From positions 1 through 64,000 of the forward strand of contig JANQOR010000035.1 in the NCBI GenBank assembly GCA_028285685.1: 64,000 nucleotides of DNA, read 5' to 3'. Positions 45,875 through 55,441 of this stretch are shown piece by piece; the first letter of the stretch is position 1; the number at the start of each line of letters is the position of its first letter. This DNA is from Cyclobacteriaceae bacterium. GTDB lineage: Bacteria; Bacteroidota; Bacteroidia; Cytophagales; Cyclobacteriaceae. A program made the position numbers and the translations under genes. The notes beneath the pieces were generated by a model. It worked only from the letters and a program-made list of their open reading frames with translations. It made no database searches and had not been told where the DNA came from.

Positions 45875-47107
45875 TTGAAATTTTTAGTTTACGGAATCAA
45901 TTACTACCCGGAACTCACGGGAATTGGAAAATATACTTCCGAAATGTGTGACTGGTTTGTGCAGAAAGGACATCATGTCACAACGGTTACTTCTAACCCA
46001 TACTATCCGGAGTGGACAATTCAACCAGGTTCTAGAAATTGGTATTCTAGTGAAACTGTAAATGGGGTCAGGGTCTTGCGATGTCCTTTATACGTGCCGA
46101 AGAAAGTTAGTGGTGTAACCAGGATACTTCATGAATTGAGTTTCGTGCTAAGTTCCTCATTTCGCTTTTTCTTATTGCTCTTCAAGCCAGGATTTGATGT
46201 TATAATATGTGTTGCTCCACCCTTTCATACGGGAATTTTTGGTAGACTATATAGATTGATGAAAGGAGCGAAATTTGTATACCATATTCAAGACCTCCAA
46301 GTGGACGCCGCTGAAGAACTGGAATTGCTTAGAAGCAAGCCTATCCTAAATTTTCTCCGCCGAACTGAAAAATCAATAATGCTGAAGTCTGATTTGTTGT
46401 CAACTATATCAAGAGGGATGGCACATCGAGTAATGTTGAAGACAGGATCAGACAAGGTTAATCTGACTCCAAATTGGGTTGATATCGATTTCGTCAAGCC
46501 AATTACTGATTCAACATTGCGAGCGAATTTTGGCTACACTAGCGATGATATGTTAGTTCTCTACTCTGGCAATTTAGGGGAGAAGCAAGGTTTGGAAATC
46601 ATCATAGAAGCTGCTAACGAGTTGAAAAACATTTCAAGGGTTAAGTTTCTAATATGTGGAAATGGTGTTTACAAAGAAAGGATGATTGAATTGGCAGAAT
46701 CCAATGGCCTTGATAGTATACGTTTCACTGATTTGTTTCCCTATGAAAAATTACCACAACTACTCAATACAGCTGATATTCATTTAGTGCTTCAGAAACG
46801 TGAGACTGCAGATCTTGTACTGCCCTCAAAACTTACAAGTATTGCGGCGGTTGGTGGTTATTCTATAGTTACAGCGGATCCAAACACTTCATTATATGAT
46901 GAAGTAATTGAGAATGGAATAGGAACAGTCATTGCCCCTGGAGATCCACATCTGCTAGCTTTGGCAATTAGAGAGTCGCTCTCCATGGATTTGTCTTTGT
47001 ATCGTTCCAACGCTAGAAAGTACGCTGAAATGCATTTAAATAAAGATGTAATTTTGCAGTCTTTTTTGAATAAACTGATTGCACTCAATGGGGAAAGAAA
47101 GAACTGA
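45875..47107 (+). CDS. wcaI: WcaI-like colanic-acid-type glycosyltransferase (GT4)
   Basis: 410 aa from TTG 45875, giving the family-typical N-terminus [16 protein letters not shown]; a TTG at 45851 would add eight residues but leaves almost no leader after the promoter. Family landmarks are [52 protein letters not shown], the [12 protein letters not shown] nucleotide-sugar loop and [15 protein letters not shown]. It adds a sugar, often fucose, to the lipid-linked unit. Remains of a gmd gene lie directly downstream, consistent with a fucose history. Confidence 0.85.
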   Translation: MKFLVYGINYYPELTGIGKYTSEMCDWFVQKGHHVTTVTSNPYYPEWTIQPGSRNWYSSETVNGVRVLRCPLYVPKKVSGVTRILHELSFVLSSSFRFFLLLFKPGFDVIICVAPPFHTGIFGRLYRLMKGAKFVYHIQDLQVDAAEELELLRSKPILNFLRRTEKSIMLKSDLLSTISRGMAHRVMLKTGSDKVNLTPNWVDIDFVKPITDSTLRANFGYTSDDMLVLYSGNLGEKQGLEIIIEAANELKNISRVKFLICGNGVYKERMIELAESNGLDSIRFTDLFPYEKLPQLLNTADIHLVLQKRETADLVLPSKLTSIAAVGGYSIVTADPNTSLYDEVIENGIGTVIAPGDPHLLALAIRESLSMDLSLYRSNARKYAEMHLNKDVILQSFLNKLIALNGERKN

Positions 47108-47196
47108 TAGTGGGGATTACAGGTCAAGACGGAGCGTACCTGAGTGAGTTTCTACTTAAGAAAGAGTACGAGGTATATGGTATTATGGGAGAATAA
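47088..47196 (+). pseudogene. Remnant of GDP-mannose 4,6-dehydratase (gmd) N-terminus
   Basis: From 47101 one frame reads [19 protein letters not shown] and continues to KKEYEVYGI before a stop at 47194-47196. This is the N-terminal NAD-binding motif of Gmd ([24 protein letters not shown] in the family). An ATG at 47088 begins the same stretch one base out of frame, so a 1-bp change plus loss of the remaining ~320 codons has destroyed the gene. It overlaps the end of the WcaI-like gene. Functional Gmd would make the GDP-fucose precursor. Confidence 0.8.
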
Positions 47197-47522
47197 AGAG
47201 GATGTGATACAAAATGCAATTTGCTCCATCTATGCAACTTGGGGACATGGTTGGCAATATGTGAAATCACGGTAATGAAACTAAGATTTAGCTTTTTCCG
47301 GCAGTTTGAACTTCTCGCTTTTGGACTTAAGATTTTTGGATTGATATTTGGGATACATCCTGAAAGGGAAAAAACTGACAATTATCTGAGGATGAAACAT
47401 TGAGAGAGAGTGTTGGAAAATTTCCACTTATGGATTCAGGAAAGGTCTGATAGATTGGCTTGATTGAGATAAAGAGGGCTTTCTGCCTATTTTTTTAATA
47501 CGTTATTCAATTTGATAAAAGG
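47197..47522. other. Non-coding or decayed region, 326 bp
   Basis: Short open stretches occur, for example one reading NAICSIYATWGHGWQYVKSR before a stop at about 47275, but none is long enough or recognisable. The region follows the gmd remnant and is probably decayed coding DNA. A TCAATTTG sequence shortly before the next ATG resembles a -7 box with one mismatch. Confidence 0.5.
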
Positions 47523-48236
47523 ATGCTCAAACACTTTAAGAAGTTTGCTAATTGGATTGACTCGAAAAGAGCAAAAGGATATGATTTTCGTGAGATGGTA
47601 GTACAACAAGCAACCACAAGTAAAAGAATTTTGGAAGTAGGATGCAATGTTCGCCCAATAAACTCAAAATCAGATAAATATGTTCTTGACGGTTTGGATC
47701 CGGATTCCAGTATTCAGGCAAGTGACACGAATAGTATCTTTGACAATTTTTATAATAGCACGATCGAAGATTTAAAAAGTGATAAGCAATATGATTTAGT
47801 AGTAATGAACATGGTCTTTGAGCATATCGAAGACAATAATTTAACGGCCGATAAGCTTAAATCGCTGTTGAGTAAAAATGGAAAAGTGATGATCCACATT
47901 CCCTCAAACTTGCATCCGTTCACGATCATAAATCAGATTCTACCACATAACTTAAAACTCAAGGTTTTAAGAACCTTACGACCCTGGGCTGGTGTGGGAG
48001 TCATTTCGGGATGGAGAAGCTACTATCATAAGTGTAATATTATGAGCATAAGAAGTTTGTTCAAATCCAAAAATATGTCTGTTAAAAGTGCCTATTTTAG
48101 ATACAGAGGGTCAGATTACTTCGCTTTCTTTCCGCCATTATTCATTTTGATTGTATTATTCGAGGAGTTTCTTTCTTTTTTTAATGTTGCAATTTTGTGT
48201 TCACATCTTGTTGTGGTAGTAGGCCACGATTCGTAG
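47523..48236 (+). CDS. Class I SAM-dependent methyltransferase
   Basis: 237 aa. Motif I is ILEVGCN (about 37-43), followed by LDGLDPD at the acidic end of strand 2 and YDLVVMNMVFEHIED as motif II/post-II. The C-terminal part has a hydrophobic stretch (about 200-230) that may bind the membrane. It could methylate a sugar or the end of the glycan chain. It stands alone between decayed DNA and the initiating transferase, so the role is inferred from the locus. Confidence 0.75.
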   Translation: MLKHFKKFANWIDSKRAKGYDFREMVVQQATTSKRILEVGCNVRPINSKSDKYVLDGLDPDSSIQASDTNSIFDNFYNSTIEDLKSDKQYDLVVMNMVFEHIEDNNLTADKLKSLLSKNGKVMIHIPSNLHPFTIINQILPHNLKLKVLRTLRPWAGVGVISGWRSYYHKCNIMSIRSLFKSKNMSVKSAYFRYRGSDYFAFFPPLFILIVLFEEFLSFFNVAILCSHLVVVVGHDS

Positions 48237-48282
48237 CGCAGACTAGGAGAGGTGGCTAAGTATTGAGATTTCCTATAATTTA

Positions 48283-48311
48283 TTGAATTGAATAATTTTT
48301 AGTTACATTTG
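48283..48311 (+). promoter_or_regulatory. Bacteroidota-type promoter upstream of the initiating transferase
   Basis: TTG (48283-48285), an 18-bp spacer and TACATTTG (48304-48311) match the -33/-7 consensus. The next start codon is ATG 48328, giving a leader of about 10 nt. Confidence 0.62.
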
Positions 48312-48327
48312 GATCAAGCCTGGATGT

Positions 48328-49704
48328 ATGTCAAGTCACCGATATTCAAAATACATACCCGTTATATTTCTTTTCCTTGATTTGGTCAGCCTAAATCTTG
48401 GATTTATAGTAGCAAATTCAATAAAGTTTGACGAGCTGGTAAAAGGTGACCAATACCAGTTGTTGCAAGGGGTCTTGAATCTACTCTGGATACTTATTTT
48501 CTTTAGTGGAAGACTTCAGCAAGCAAATCGCGAGAGTGGTGTGGTGGACCATTTAAATCGACTGACTACTGCACTGGTGATCAATCTAGCGGTAGTGTTT
48601 GCATTGTGGTTTGCGTTCAAACCCTTTCATTACTCAAGACAACACCTGTTTTATACTTATGTTGTTTTCCTTGTTTTTAGCGTTGGATGGAGGCTGGTTT
48701 GGCATATTGCTATCCACCAATACAGATCCAGAGGATACAATCTCAGAAATATTGTAGTGGTTGGTATGAGCGAAACATCGAAGAAACTTGTGGACTATTT
48801 CAAATTGAATCCAGGGTTTGGATATAGACTTTTAGGATACTTCGACGATAGTCAAGGAGGTGCTGATGTAATTGGTAGGATTACAAAATTAGAAGAGTAT
48901 GCGTTGGAAAATAATGTTGATATAATTTATGCTTACCTTCCTGCGCTTGGAAACAATCGACTGAAGAGGTTGATTGATTTTGCTGAGAACAACCTGATCA
49001 AGGTAAAAATCATCAGTCAGTTTAGTAGCCTGAGTTACCGCAACTTGTCCATTCAAAATCATGGAAATATTCCGGTTGTTAACATATCTGCAATTCCACT
49101 TGATGATCGTGTCAATTTGATTTTGAAGAGAGCGTTTGATATCATCTTTTCATCGATTGTCATAGTTGCAATTCTCTCTTGGATGATACCCTTGGTCGGC
49201 CTTTTGATTAGACTTGAATCCAAAGGATCCATCTTTTTCAAACAAGATCGGACAGGGTTGAACAATAGGAAATTTCGTATCCTGAAATTCAGAACGATGT
49301 TTTTGCACGACGATAAGGCAGTGAAACAAGCCACAAAAAATGATGCTAGAATTACCAAAATTGGGGCTATTTTGAGAAAGACAAGTATAGATGAGTTCCC
49401 TCAGTTCATAAATGTCTTTGTTGGAAACATGTCTGTGGTAGGTCCAAGGCCACATGCAATAAAGCACAATGAGGAATTCAAAAAGAAAATAGATCGGTTT
49501 GTCCAGAGACACGCGGTGAAACCCGGTATTACAGGGCTTGCGCAAGCCAAGGGTTTTAGAGGAGAAACTTCAACTTTTGATGATATAAATGGTCGTGTTA
49601 GGCTCGACAGATTTTATGTAAAGAATTGGTCTATTCTTCTCGATCTAAAGATCATCTTACTTACTATTTTAAGTTTGATAAGAGGGAGTGAGAGAGCGTA
49701 TTAA
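48328..49704 (+). CDS. wcaJ: Initiating sugar-phosphate transferase (WcaJ/WbaP-like polyisoprenyl-phosphate hexose-1-P transferase)
   Basis: 458 aa. Four N-terminal membrane segments (about 10-130), a CoA-binding-like Rossmann domain with NIVVVGMSETSKKLV and YRLLGYFDDSQ, one more membrane segment (about 275-297) and the C-terminal catalytic domain with KRAFDIIFS, FKQDRTGLNN, ILKFRTM, TSIDEFPQFINV and MSVVGPRPHA. It attaches the first sugar phosphate to undecaprenyl phosphate and so starts repeat-unit assembly. It is the only such gene in the window and has its own promoter. Confidence 0.93.
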   Translation: MSSHRYSKYIPVIFLFLDLVSLNLGFIVANSIKFDELVKGDQYQLLQGVLNLLWILIFFSGRLQQANRESGVVDHLNRLTTALVINLAVVFALWFAFKPFHYSRQHLFYTYVVFLVFSVGWRLVWHIAIHQYRSRGYNLRNIVVVGMSETSKKLVDYFKLNPGFGYRLLGYFDDSQGGADVIGRITKLEEYALENNVDIIYAYLPALGNNRLKRLIDFAENNLIKVKIISQFSSLSYRNLSIQNHGNIPVVNISAIPLDDRVNLILKRAFDIIFSSIVIVAILSWMIPLVGLLIRLESKGSIFFKQDRTGLNNRKFRILKFRTMFLHDDKAVKQATKNDARITKIGAILRKTSIDEFPQFINVFVGNMSVVGPRPHAIKHNEEFKKKIDRFVQRHAVKPGITGLAQAKGFRGETSTFDDINGRVRLDRFYVKNWSILLDLKIILLTILSLIRGSERAY

Positions 49705-49787
49705 TCTACAATAAATAAGTTTTCGCAACAGACGGCTCTAAAAGCACAATAACTGATATTATTGCAACATCAAAAGGTACCATTCAA

Positions 49788-50780
49788 ATGAAAACTGTTT
49801 TGATCACTGGTGTTGCAGGGCTACTGGGTAGTCGGCTGGCAGGTTGGATTATTGATAACAAACCTGACTATAAGATTGTCGGTATTGACAATTTGAGCGG
49901 TGGCTATCTCGAATTTGTTCCAGGGGAAGTGAAATTCATTCAAGCCGATCTGATTTCAGCTGAGTTAGATGTTATTCTTGCAACGTACGACATTGATTAT
50001 GTTTTTCATTTCGCTGCATATGCTGCGGAGGGACTTAGCCCTTTTATTAGAAGGTACAACTATGAATGCAATCTTATCGCCACCGCTAACATTGTAAACT
50101 ATTGTATCAACAATGACATAAAGAGACTGGTGTTTACCTCATCTATGGCAGTTTACGGGGTTGGAAATCCTCCATTTGATGAATCAGATCCACCAAGACC
50201 GGTTGATCCTTATGGTATTGCAAAGTACTGTTGCGAGATGGACATTCAAGTTGCTAACCAACAACACGGTCTTGAATATTGCATTATCCGACCTCACAAT
50301 GTCTACGGTATTAATCAGAATATTTGGGATAGATATCGAAATGTTTTGGGTATTTGGATGCTTCAAAAATTGAACGGTGAGAAACTTACAATTTTCGGAG
50401 AGGGCTTTCAAAAAAGGGCATTTAGTTATGTCGACGATTGCCTTTCACCACTTTGGAATGCCGCTGAGTCCGAACTTGGTAGAAATGAGATAATTAACCT
50501 TGGTGGAATGAGTGAAATCTCAATTGCTGATGCGGCAAGTATCTTTTCTGAGATTGTGGGTGGAATCACGGTAGATCATTTAGAACCACGACATGAAGTT
50601 TTGAATGCTTACTCTACCTTTCAGAAATCAATTGATCTTCTAGATTACAAAGACCAAACTTCGCTACGTGAGGGACTTAGGACTATGTGGGATTGGGCGC
50701 AAACTTTACCTAAGCGGGAGCGGTCCAAATGGAAGAAGTATGAGATAGAAACGGGATTGTATGATTACTGGAAAAATTAG
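49788..50780 (+). CDS. NAD-dependent epimerase/dehydratase (UDP-glucose 4-epimerase-like)
   Basis: 330 aa extended SDR. GVAGLLGSRLA is the NAD site; FHFAAYAAEGLSPF, TSSMAVYG and YGIAKYCCEMD (YxxxK) are the active-site segments, and IRPHNVYGI follows. The AAYAAEGLS variant is typical of a polysaccharide-locus GalE-like subgroup. The UDP-sugar substrate cannot be read from the sequence. Followed after 15 bp by a glycosyltransferase. Confidence 0.83.
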   Translation: MKTVLITGVAGLLGSRLAGWIIDNKPDYKIVGIDNLSGGYLEFVPGEVKFIQADLISAELDVILATYDIDYVFHFAAYAAEGLSPFIRRYNYECNLIATANIVNYCINNDIKRLVFTSSMAVYGVGNPPFDESDPPRPVDPYGIAKYCCEMDIQVANQQHGLEYCIIRPHNVYGINQNIWDRYRNVLGIWMLQKLNGEKLTIFGEGFQKRAFSYVDDCLSPLWNAAESELGRNEIINLGGMSEISIADAASIFSEIVGGITVDHLEPRHEVLNAYSTFQKSIDLLDYKDQTSLREGLRTMWDWAQTLPKRERSKWKKYEIETGLYDYWKN

Positions 50781-50795
50781 TGTTTCCCCAGAAAC

Positions 50796-51926
50796 ATGAG
50801 GATCTTCACCGTTTTAATTGATACATTTTATTCGCTTCAAGCATCTACTGGCATTAAGACATACATTTCTGAACTTTGTGAAATTGACTCCGGAGGTTCC
50901 TACCACTATATACCTTTTCCAAAAATTTCTACGATAAACAAAATAACTGTCTTTAAAAATAATAATCGCACCGGTCGACTCATCTTTCATTGCTGCTATT
51001 TCCTATGGAAAACTGTATGGCTCCCAGTGGTTGTTAAGTGGTACAAAGCAGATGCGGTGATATGCCCGGATTTTGTAGGTCCTATGTGGAAAATGGAGGC
51101 CATCAAGATTATTACTATGCATGACGCAACATTCTGGAAATTCCCAAAGGAATTTGGAGGCCTGTGGAGAAAGTATATCACGACAATGATTCACCTGGGA
51201 TGCAGAGGCAAATCCCAAATCATCGCAACTTCTGACTATACAAGGAAATCATTGCCAAGTTCCCTTAGCAAGGTGCCAGCAGAAGTTGTATATCAAAGCT
51301 CTTCCCGCCTGTCGAGACACAAGTTTGTGGAGTCAAACAGTTGGACGAATGAATTAGGCCTGGAATCAGGAAAATATTTTTTACATGTTGGTTTTTTTGG
51401 AAAGAGAAAAAACATTAAAACATTGGTGAACGCCTTTGACATGTTCCAGAAGCAGAACGGTGATTATAAATTGGTTTTAGTGGGGGGCAAAGCGATTGAC
51501 GGTTACATGGACGAACATTCCAACATTGAGAAGCTGGTATTGTCACTTTCGCTCAATGAGAAGGTTATAATTCCAGGATACGTTGAAGATGAAGTTTTAG
51601 CGGGCCTATACAAAAACGCAGCAATGTACGTGTTCCCCTCGTACGAAGAAGGCTTCGGTATCCCTATTCTTGAAGCATGGCAATTTGAGTTACCAGTAAT
51701 TGTATCCAATAGCGGAGCATTGCCAGAGGTCGGTGGTGATGCAGTACTTGTCTTCGAACCTTTTGATGCTCCTGACCTTTCTAATAAGATGTATGATCTG
51801 GTGGCAGACCAAGTATTACGTGAACAAATGATTGAAAAGGGGCGAAGAAGACTGAATCAATTTGCGAAGGAAAGATTCTATGAGAAAATTAACTTACTAG
51901 TAGAAGATCGTCTGAATCCCGATTAA
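50796..51926 (+). CDS. GT4-family glycosyltransferase
   Basis: 376 aa. C-terminal GT4 landmarks are LHVGFFGKRKNIKTLV, LVLVGGKAIDG, IIPGYVEDEVLAGLY, MYVFPSYEEGFGIPILEAW (the E(x7)E motif) and VSNSGALPEVGGDAV. The N-terminal half (about 1-180) is the acceptor domain. Its 3' end overlaps the convergent GT2 gene by 38 bp, and a strong hairpin terminator lies 20 bp past its stop. Confidence 0.87.
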   Translation: MRIFTVLIDTFYSLQASTGIKTYISELCEIDSGGSYHYIPFPKISTINKITVFKNNNRTGRLIFHCCYFLWKTVWLPVVVKWYKADAVICPDFVGPMWKMEAIKIITMHDATFWKFPKEFGGLWRKYITTMIHLGCRGKSQIIATSDYTRKSLPSSLSKVPAEVVYQSSSRLSRHKFVESNSWTNELGLESGKYFLHVGFFGKRKNIKTLVNAFDMFQKQNGDYKLVLVGGKAIDGYMDEHSNIEKLVLSLSLNEKVIIPGYVEDEVLAGLYKNAAMYVFPSYEEGFGIPILEAWQFELPVIVSNSGALPEVGGDAVLVFEPFDAPDLSNKMYDLVADQVLREQMIEKGRRRLNQFAKERFYEKINLLVEDRLNPD

Positions 51927-52794
51927 TAGGAAGGCTCATTCCATCCTTTACAGCTCTTCTGAGCTGTAAAAATTTTTTCTTTCCTTTGAAGAGGAACTTA
52001 ACAAACCTGCTATAGCTATATAATAAAGCTATGCCTCCTATTAGTCCAGAGAGGTTTTTGCGAATGAAGTAGATTCTATTTCTATTGTTGTAATAGATGG
52101 TGAAGAGGGATTCAGACCCTCCTGAGCTATTTCCTACATTATGAAAGATGGTAAGGTCCGGCTTGTAGAAAATTCTGTAGCCTTGCTTATTGCAACGGTA
52201 AACGAAGTCCACATCATCGTAGTAGACAAAATACCCCTCATCCATTAAGCCAACATGTTTGAAAACAATGTTGTTGATAAGGATAAAGCATGTGGGTGCG
52301 TAATTAACATACCCAGGAATATTGTAACGTGATAGGTCTGGTTTGCCTTGACCCTCGTGCACAACAATTCCTTTCCACTCAACGATCCTACCACCAGCCA
52401 TCCAAATCTTTTTTGATTGCGAATGCTTGATTTTAGGAACGATCAAGTTCTCTTCATGCTTGTCAGCATAATCGACGATAGAAGATAGTAATTCAGGATT
52501 TTCAAAGGTGATATCATTGTTTAGGAGCAATGTGTACTTACATTTTGACTTGGTGGACTCAATGATCCCTTGATTGTTACCTCTGGCTACGCCAACATTT
52601 TTGCCATTCTTGATATGTGTGTAGCTGATGTCTGTAAGCTGTTCTTTGATTACCCTCTCTGTGGTTGTGTTTGGAGAGTTGTCAATGATATAAAGATGGT
52701 AGTTGGTAAAAGTTTGCGCCGCTAAGCTTTTAAGAAAGTCTGATAGTACATGATCACTTTCATATAACACCGTTACAAGAGCAATTTTCTTCAT
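51889..52794 (-). CDS. GT2-family glycosyltransferase
   Basis: 301 aa from ATG 52794; this gives the standard start MKKIALVTVLYESD, whereas a longer reading would run into the upstream epimerase gene. GT-A features are IDNSPNTTTE, KNVGVARGNNQGI, LLLNNDITFENP (DxD-like) and the DEGYFVYYDDVDFVYR acceptor motif, as in rhamnosyltransferases. A C-terminal basic tail follows. It lies 4 bp after the epimerase gene. Its last 30 codons overlap a plus-strand terminator and the end of the convergent gene. Confidence 0.88.
   Translation of the reverse strand: MKKIALVTVLYESDHVLSDFLKSLAAQTFTNYHLYIIDNSPNTTTERVIKEQLTDISYTHIKNGKNVGVARGNNQGIIESTKSKCKYTLLLNNDITFENPELLSSIVDYADKHEENLIVPKIKHSQSKKIWMAGGRIVEWKGIVVHEGQGKPDLSRYNIPGYVNYAPTCFILINNIVFKHVGLMDEGYFVYYDDVDFVYRCNKQGYRIFYKPDLTIFHNVGNSSGGSESLFTIYYNNRNRIYFIRKNLSGLIGGIALLYSYSRFVKFLFKGKKKFLQLRRAVKDGMSLPINRDSDDLLLVS
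51947..51982 (+). terminator. Rho-independent terminator, located inside the convergent GT2 gene
   Basis: A perfect 10-bp stem (TTTACAGCTC at 51947-51956, loop TTCT, GAGCTGTAAA at 51961-51970) is followed by AATTTTTTCTTT on the plus strand. It sits 20 bp after the glycosyltransferase stop. On the minus strand no T-run follows, so it stops plus-strand transcription only. The bases also encode the C-terminal end of the minus-strand GT2 protein. Confidence 0.8.
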
Positions 52795-52798
52795 AGCA

Positions 52799-53932
52799 CT
52801 AGCTGAAGAGGCCTTTTGATTCAAGAATTGAGAGCGAACTTTCGAAGGCTGATTCCGTCTTTTCAATTTTTGAGGCCCAATCCACAAAATCTCGCAATCC
52901 GTCTTTGAATGACTTCTCAGGCTTGAAGCCCAGTACTTTCTTTGCGAGTGAAAGATCTGCCAGGCTATGTCTAATATCACCCATTCGATATTTTCCGTTC
53001 ACATTAATTGAGATATCCGAAGCAAAGTATTCTTTAAGCAATTTGGCAATGTCTATTATACGTGTTGACTCACCACTTCCAATGTTGAAAATTTGGCCTG
53101 CTGCTTCACTGTTTTCAAGACCGAGAATTGTTCCATTTACTACGTCATCAATGTAGACGAAATCACGGGTTCCTCGACCATCTTCGAAAACGGTGAGATC
53201 TTGATTATTTCTTATTAAGGAAGTGAAAACAGAAACAATACCAGTGTAAGGATTGGATAATGATTGGCCAGGACCGTATACATTTTGATATCTGAAAATG
53301 ACCCAGTCAATCCCGATGGATTTGCAAACCGTGGAAACTAATTGCTCCTGGTTTTGCTTAGTAATTCCATAAACCGATATAGGGTTTAGTCTGGAATTTT
53401 CATCGCTTGGTAGAAACTCTAAGTCAGCGCATCCTGGATATGATACCTCAAACTCACCTCTACTTAGAGTCTCAGAACACCTGCTCGTTGGATAAACTTC
53501 CCCTAAATTTTCACACAAGTACTTCCCTTCCCCGTACACGGCTCTTGAAGAAGCAAGTATTACTTTTTTCACTGAATGTTTCGTATTAATCAGAATATCC
53601 AATAGGAGTGCAGTTCCGCCCACATTGACATTAGCATATGTCGAGGTCTCGTACATCGACTCGCCGGTTCCCGTCTCAGAGGCAAGGTGAATTATAATGT
53701 CCTGATTTTTGATTGATTCCTCAAGATCATTCTGTGAAGTGACAGATCCAATAATTTCGCGAATACCAATGTCTAAGCTTAATAGTGTTGCTGAGTTTTT
53801 CCTGGGACTTTTACCATGCACTTTGGGTAGGAGACAATCTAGGAAGCTCACCTGATATCCACTCTTGATAAGACGGTTAGCAAGATGAGATCCGATAAAA
53901 CCCGCTCCACCGGTAATCAAAACTCTGTTCAT
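52799..53932 (-). CDS. NAD-dependent epimerase/dehydratase (extended SDR)
   Basis: 377 aa. [14 protein letters not shown] is the NAD site; IHLASETGTGESM, SSRAVYGEGKYL and YGITKQNQEQ (YxxxK) form the active site, with RYQNVYGPGQSL after it. An insertion (about residues 140-175) with cysteines (PTSRCSETL, YPGCADL) lies between the serine and tyrosine motifs and distinguishes it from the other epimerases here. It overlaps the GT4 gene upstream by 4 bp. Probable UDP-hexose epimerase; substrate unknown. Confidence 0.83.
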   Translation of the reverse strand: MNRVLITGGAGFIGSHLANRLIKSGYQVSFLDCLLPKVHGKSPRKNSATLLSLDIGIREIIGSVTSQNDLEESIKNQDIIIHLASETGTGESMYETSTYANVNVGGTALLLDILINTKHSVKKVILASSRAVYGEGKYLCENLGEVYPTSRCSETLSRGEFEVSYPGCADLEFLPSDENSRLNPISVYGITKQNQEQLVSTVCKSIGIDWVIFRYQNVYGPGQSLSNPYTGIVSVFTSLIRNNQDLTVFEDGRGTRDFVYIDDVVNGTILGLENSEAAGQIFNIGSGESTRIIDIAKLLKEYFASDISINVNGKYRMGDIRHSLADLSLAKKVLGFKPEKSFKDGLRDFVDWASKIEKTESAFESSLSILESKGLFS

Positions 53933-55203
53933 CGTTGCATATTGGTGTTCTTGGTGTGACTCTGGATATTTATCTTCTTCATTGCAATTTGTGATTCGTA
54001 GACTTTGATCAAAGTTCTATAATGGCTCTCCTCTGAGAAGTTCTTGGAGAACTCATAACATTGAGTGCTCAATTTAATGTATTCATTTTTCCCAATATTC
54101 TTCAAACTACGAATACAATCGAGAATTGAATCTTCTTCGCCGGGCTTTATTAAAAAGCCTGTCTTTCCTTCTTTCACAAGTTCCTTCATTCCACCTATTT
54201 TAGAAACGATAACTGGAGTTCCCAAGCTCATGCTTTCCAATATGTTCATACCAAATGTCTCATACCACTCTGATGGGGCGATAGTAAAAGTAGCATTTCT
54301 AATAACGGCATTAAGTTGTTCTTTTTCCAAATAGCCGAGAAACTTGACATTCTTCAGATCATTAGCTTTACAGTACTCTTCCATGACAGATCGGAGAGGA
54401 CCTTCACCCGCTATTTTTAATACAACTTCCGGTTCTTGCTTAATCGCTTTCAAAAGGGTTAGTAGGCCCTTTTCTCTAGACAAACGTCCGAAATACAGGT
54501 AATAATTCTCATGATGACTGTGATCCACCTGCTCGGGCACTTGAATGAAATTGTTGAGGTAACTCATCTTTTTCGATAGACCCGTTTTGTATTCCAGGTG
54601 TTTTGTACTCGAAAAGTCTGAATATGTAAAGAAATGGTCGATGTATTTTTCGTAGGGAATAATCCAGTCCCTGAAATAACCTTCTGTTGCAGATAACATA
54701 CTATAAAGAAAGTTGTTTCCAACACACCTCTTTATAACGGAGGGAATATAATTTCCAGTTGCACATTTTTCACAAATCTTCATGTTTTGATCAAAAAGTG
54801 TATATGCTGGACAAAGCATTTTATATTCATGTAATGTCATGACAACAGGAATACCCGCTTTCTTCAATACTGGCAATATGGATAGAGAGATTTCTCCAAA
54901 GAAGATATGCAAGTGGGCCACATCGGGCTTATGATCCTTTATCAGTCTCTTGAGTTTTCTTTTGGCTTCATATGAATAAAGGTATCTTACTGAGAGCAGT
55001 AGCTGTTTTATTCGAGACTTGTTAAGAAAATCTGGATTGGTCACGAAGTATTCGCTGGTGGAAGAGCTTTCGTTTCGTTTATCAACTGTGCTGAAGTGGA
55101 TCACCTCATGTCCCTTTTTTTCGAGCAATTTGGAACCCTGCAGATAGATATTGTCTGCTCCACCTTTTAAATAGTGATACTTGTTGATCGATAATACTTT
55201 CAA
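53929..55203 (-). CDS. GT4-family glycosyltransferase
   Basis: 424 aa from a TTG start at 55203, giving MKVLSINKYHYLKGGAD, the usual N-terminus with its glycine loop. Upstream residues of a longer reading show no homology, and a TAATTTTG box at 55228-55235 fits a start at 55203. Later landmarks are LHIFFGEISLS, TLHEYKMLCPAY with a cysteine-rich CEKCATG segment, YFGRLSREKGLLTLL, IAGEGPLRSVM and APSEWYETFGMNILESM (E(x7)E). First gene of a three-gene minus-strand set. Confidence 0.86.
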   Translation of the reverse strand: MKVLSINKYHYLKGGADNIYLQGSKLLEKKGHEVIHFSTVDKRNESSSTSEYFVTNPDFLNKSRIKQLLLSVRYLYSYEAKRKLKRLIKDHKPDVAHLHIFFGEISLSILPVLKKAGIPVVMTLHEYKMLCPAYTLFDQNMKICEKCATGNYIPSVIKRCVGNNFLYSMLSATEGYFRDWIIPYEKYIDHFFTYSDFSSTKHLEYKTGLSKKMSYLNNFIQVPEQVDHSHHENYYLYFGRLSREKGLLTLLKAIKQEPEVVLKIAGEGPLRSVMEEYCKANDLKNVKFLGYLEKEQLNAVIRNATFTIAPSEWYETFGMNILESMSLGTPVIVSKIGGMKELVKEGKTGFLIKPGEEDSILDCIRSLKNIGKNEYIKLSTQCYEFSKNFSEESHYRTLIKVYESQIAMKKINIQSHTKNTNMQR

Positions 55204-55227
55204 TGCCAACGTGGATGTTGTAGCGTG

Positions 55228-55235
55228 CAAAATTA
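55228..55235 (-). promoter_or_regulatory. Candidate -7 box for the minus-strand glycosyltransferase set
   Basis: The minus strand reads TAATTTTG, a match to TAnnTTTG, about 25 bases before the TTG start at 55203. No TTG is seen at the usual -33 distance, so the promoter is only partly supported. Confidence 0.4.
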
Positions 55236-55441
55236 ATGGTCCAAAATTATCGATTAGTATCGGAATCAATCCAGCTGTCAAGGAACCAAAATATTTAGGC
55301 TAGTTACACTTTCTATGAGGTTTAAATTGGAGATTTGCGATATGCAATTCCGAAAAACGGTGAGATTTCTATTTTCTTCTTACCTTCACGCCTCAAAGTT
55401 TTAAGATCAGTTTCTCAGCCACTAAACACAAAAAAATTGCT

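Noticed and set aside
47124-47403. Short open frames on both strands around the gmd remnant
   Set aside because: No homology or motif seen; they overlap decayed DNA and look fortuitous.
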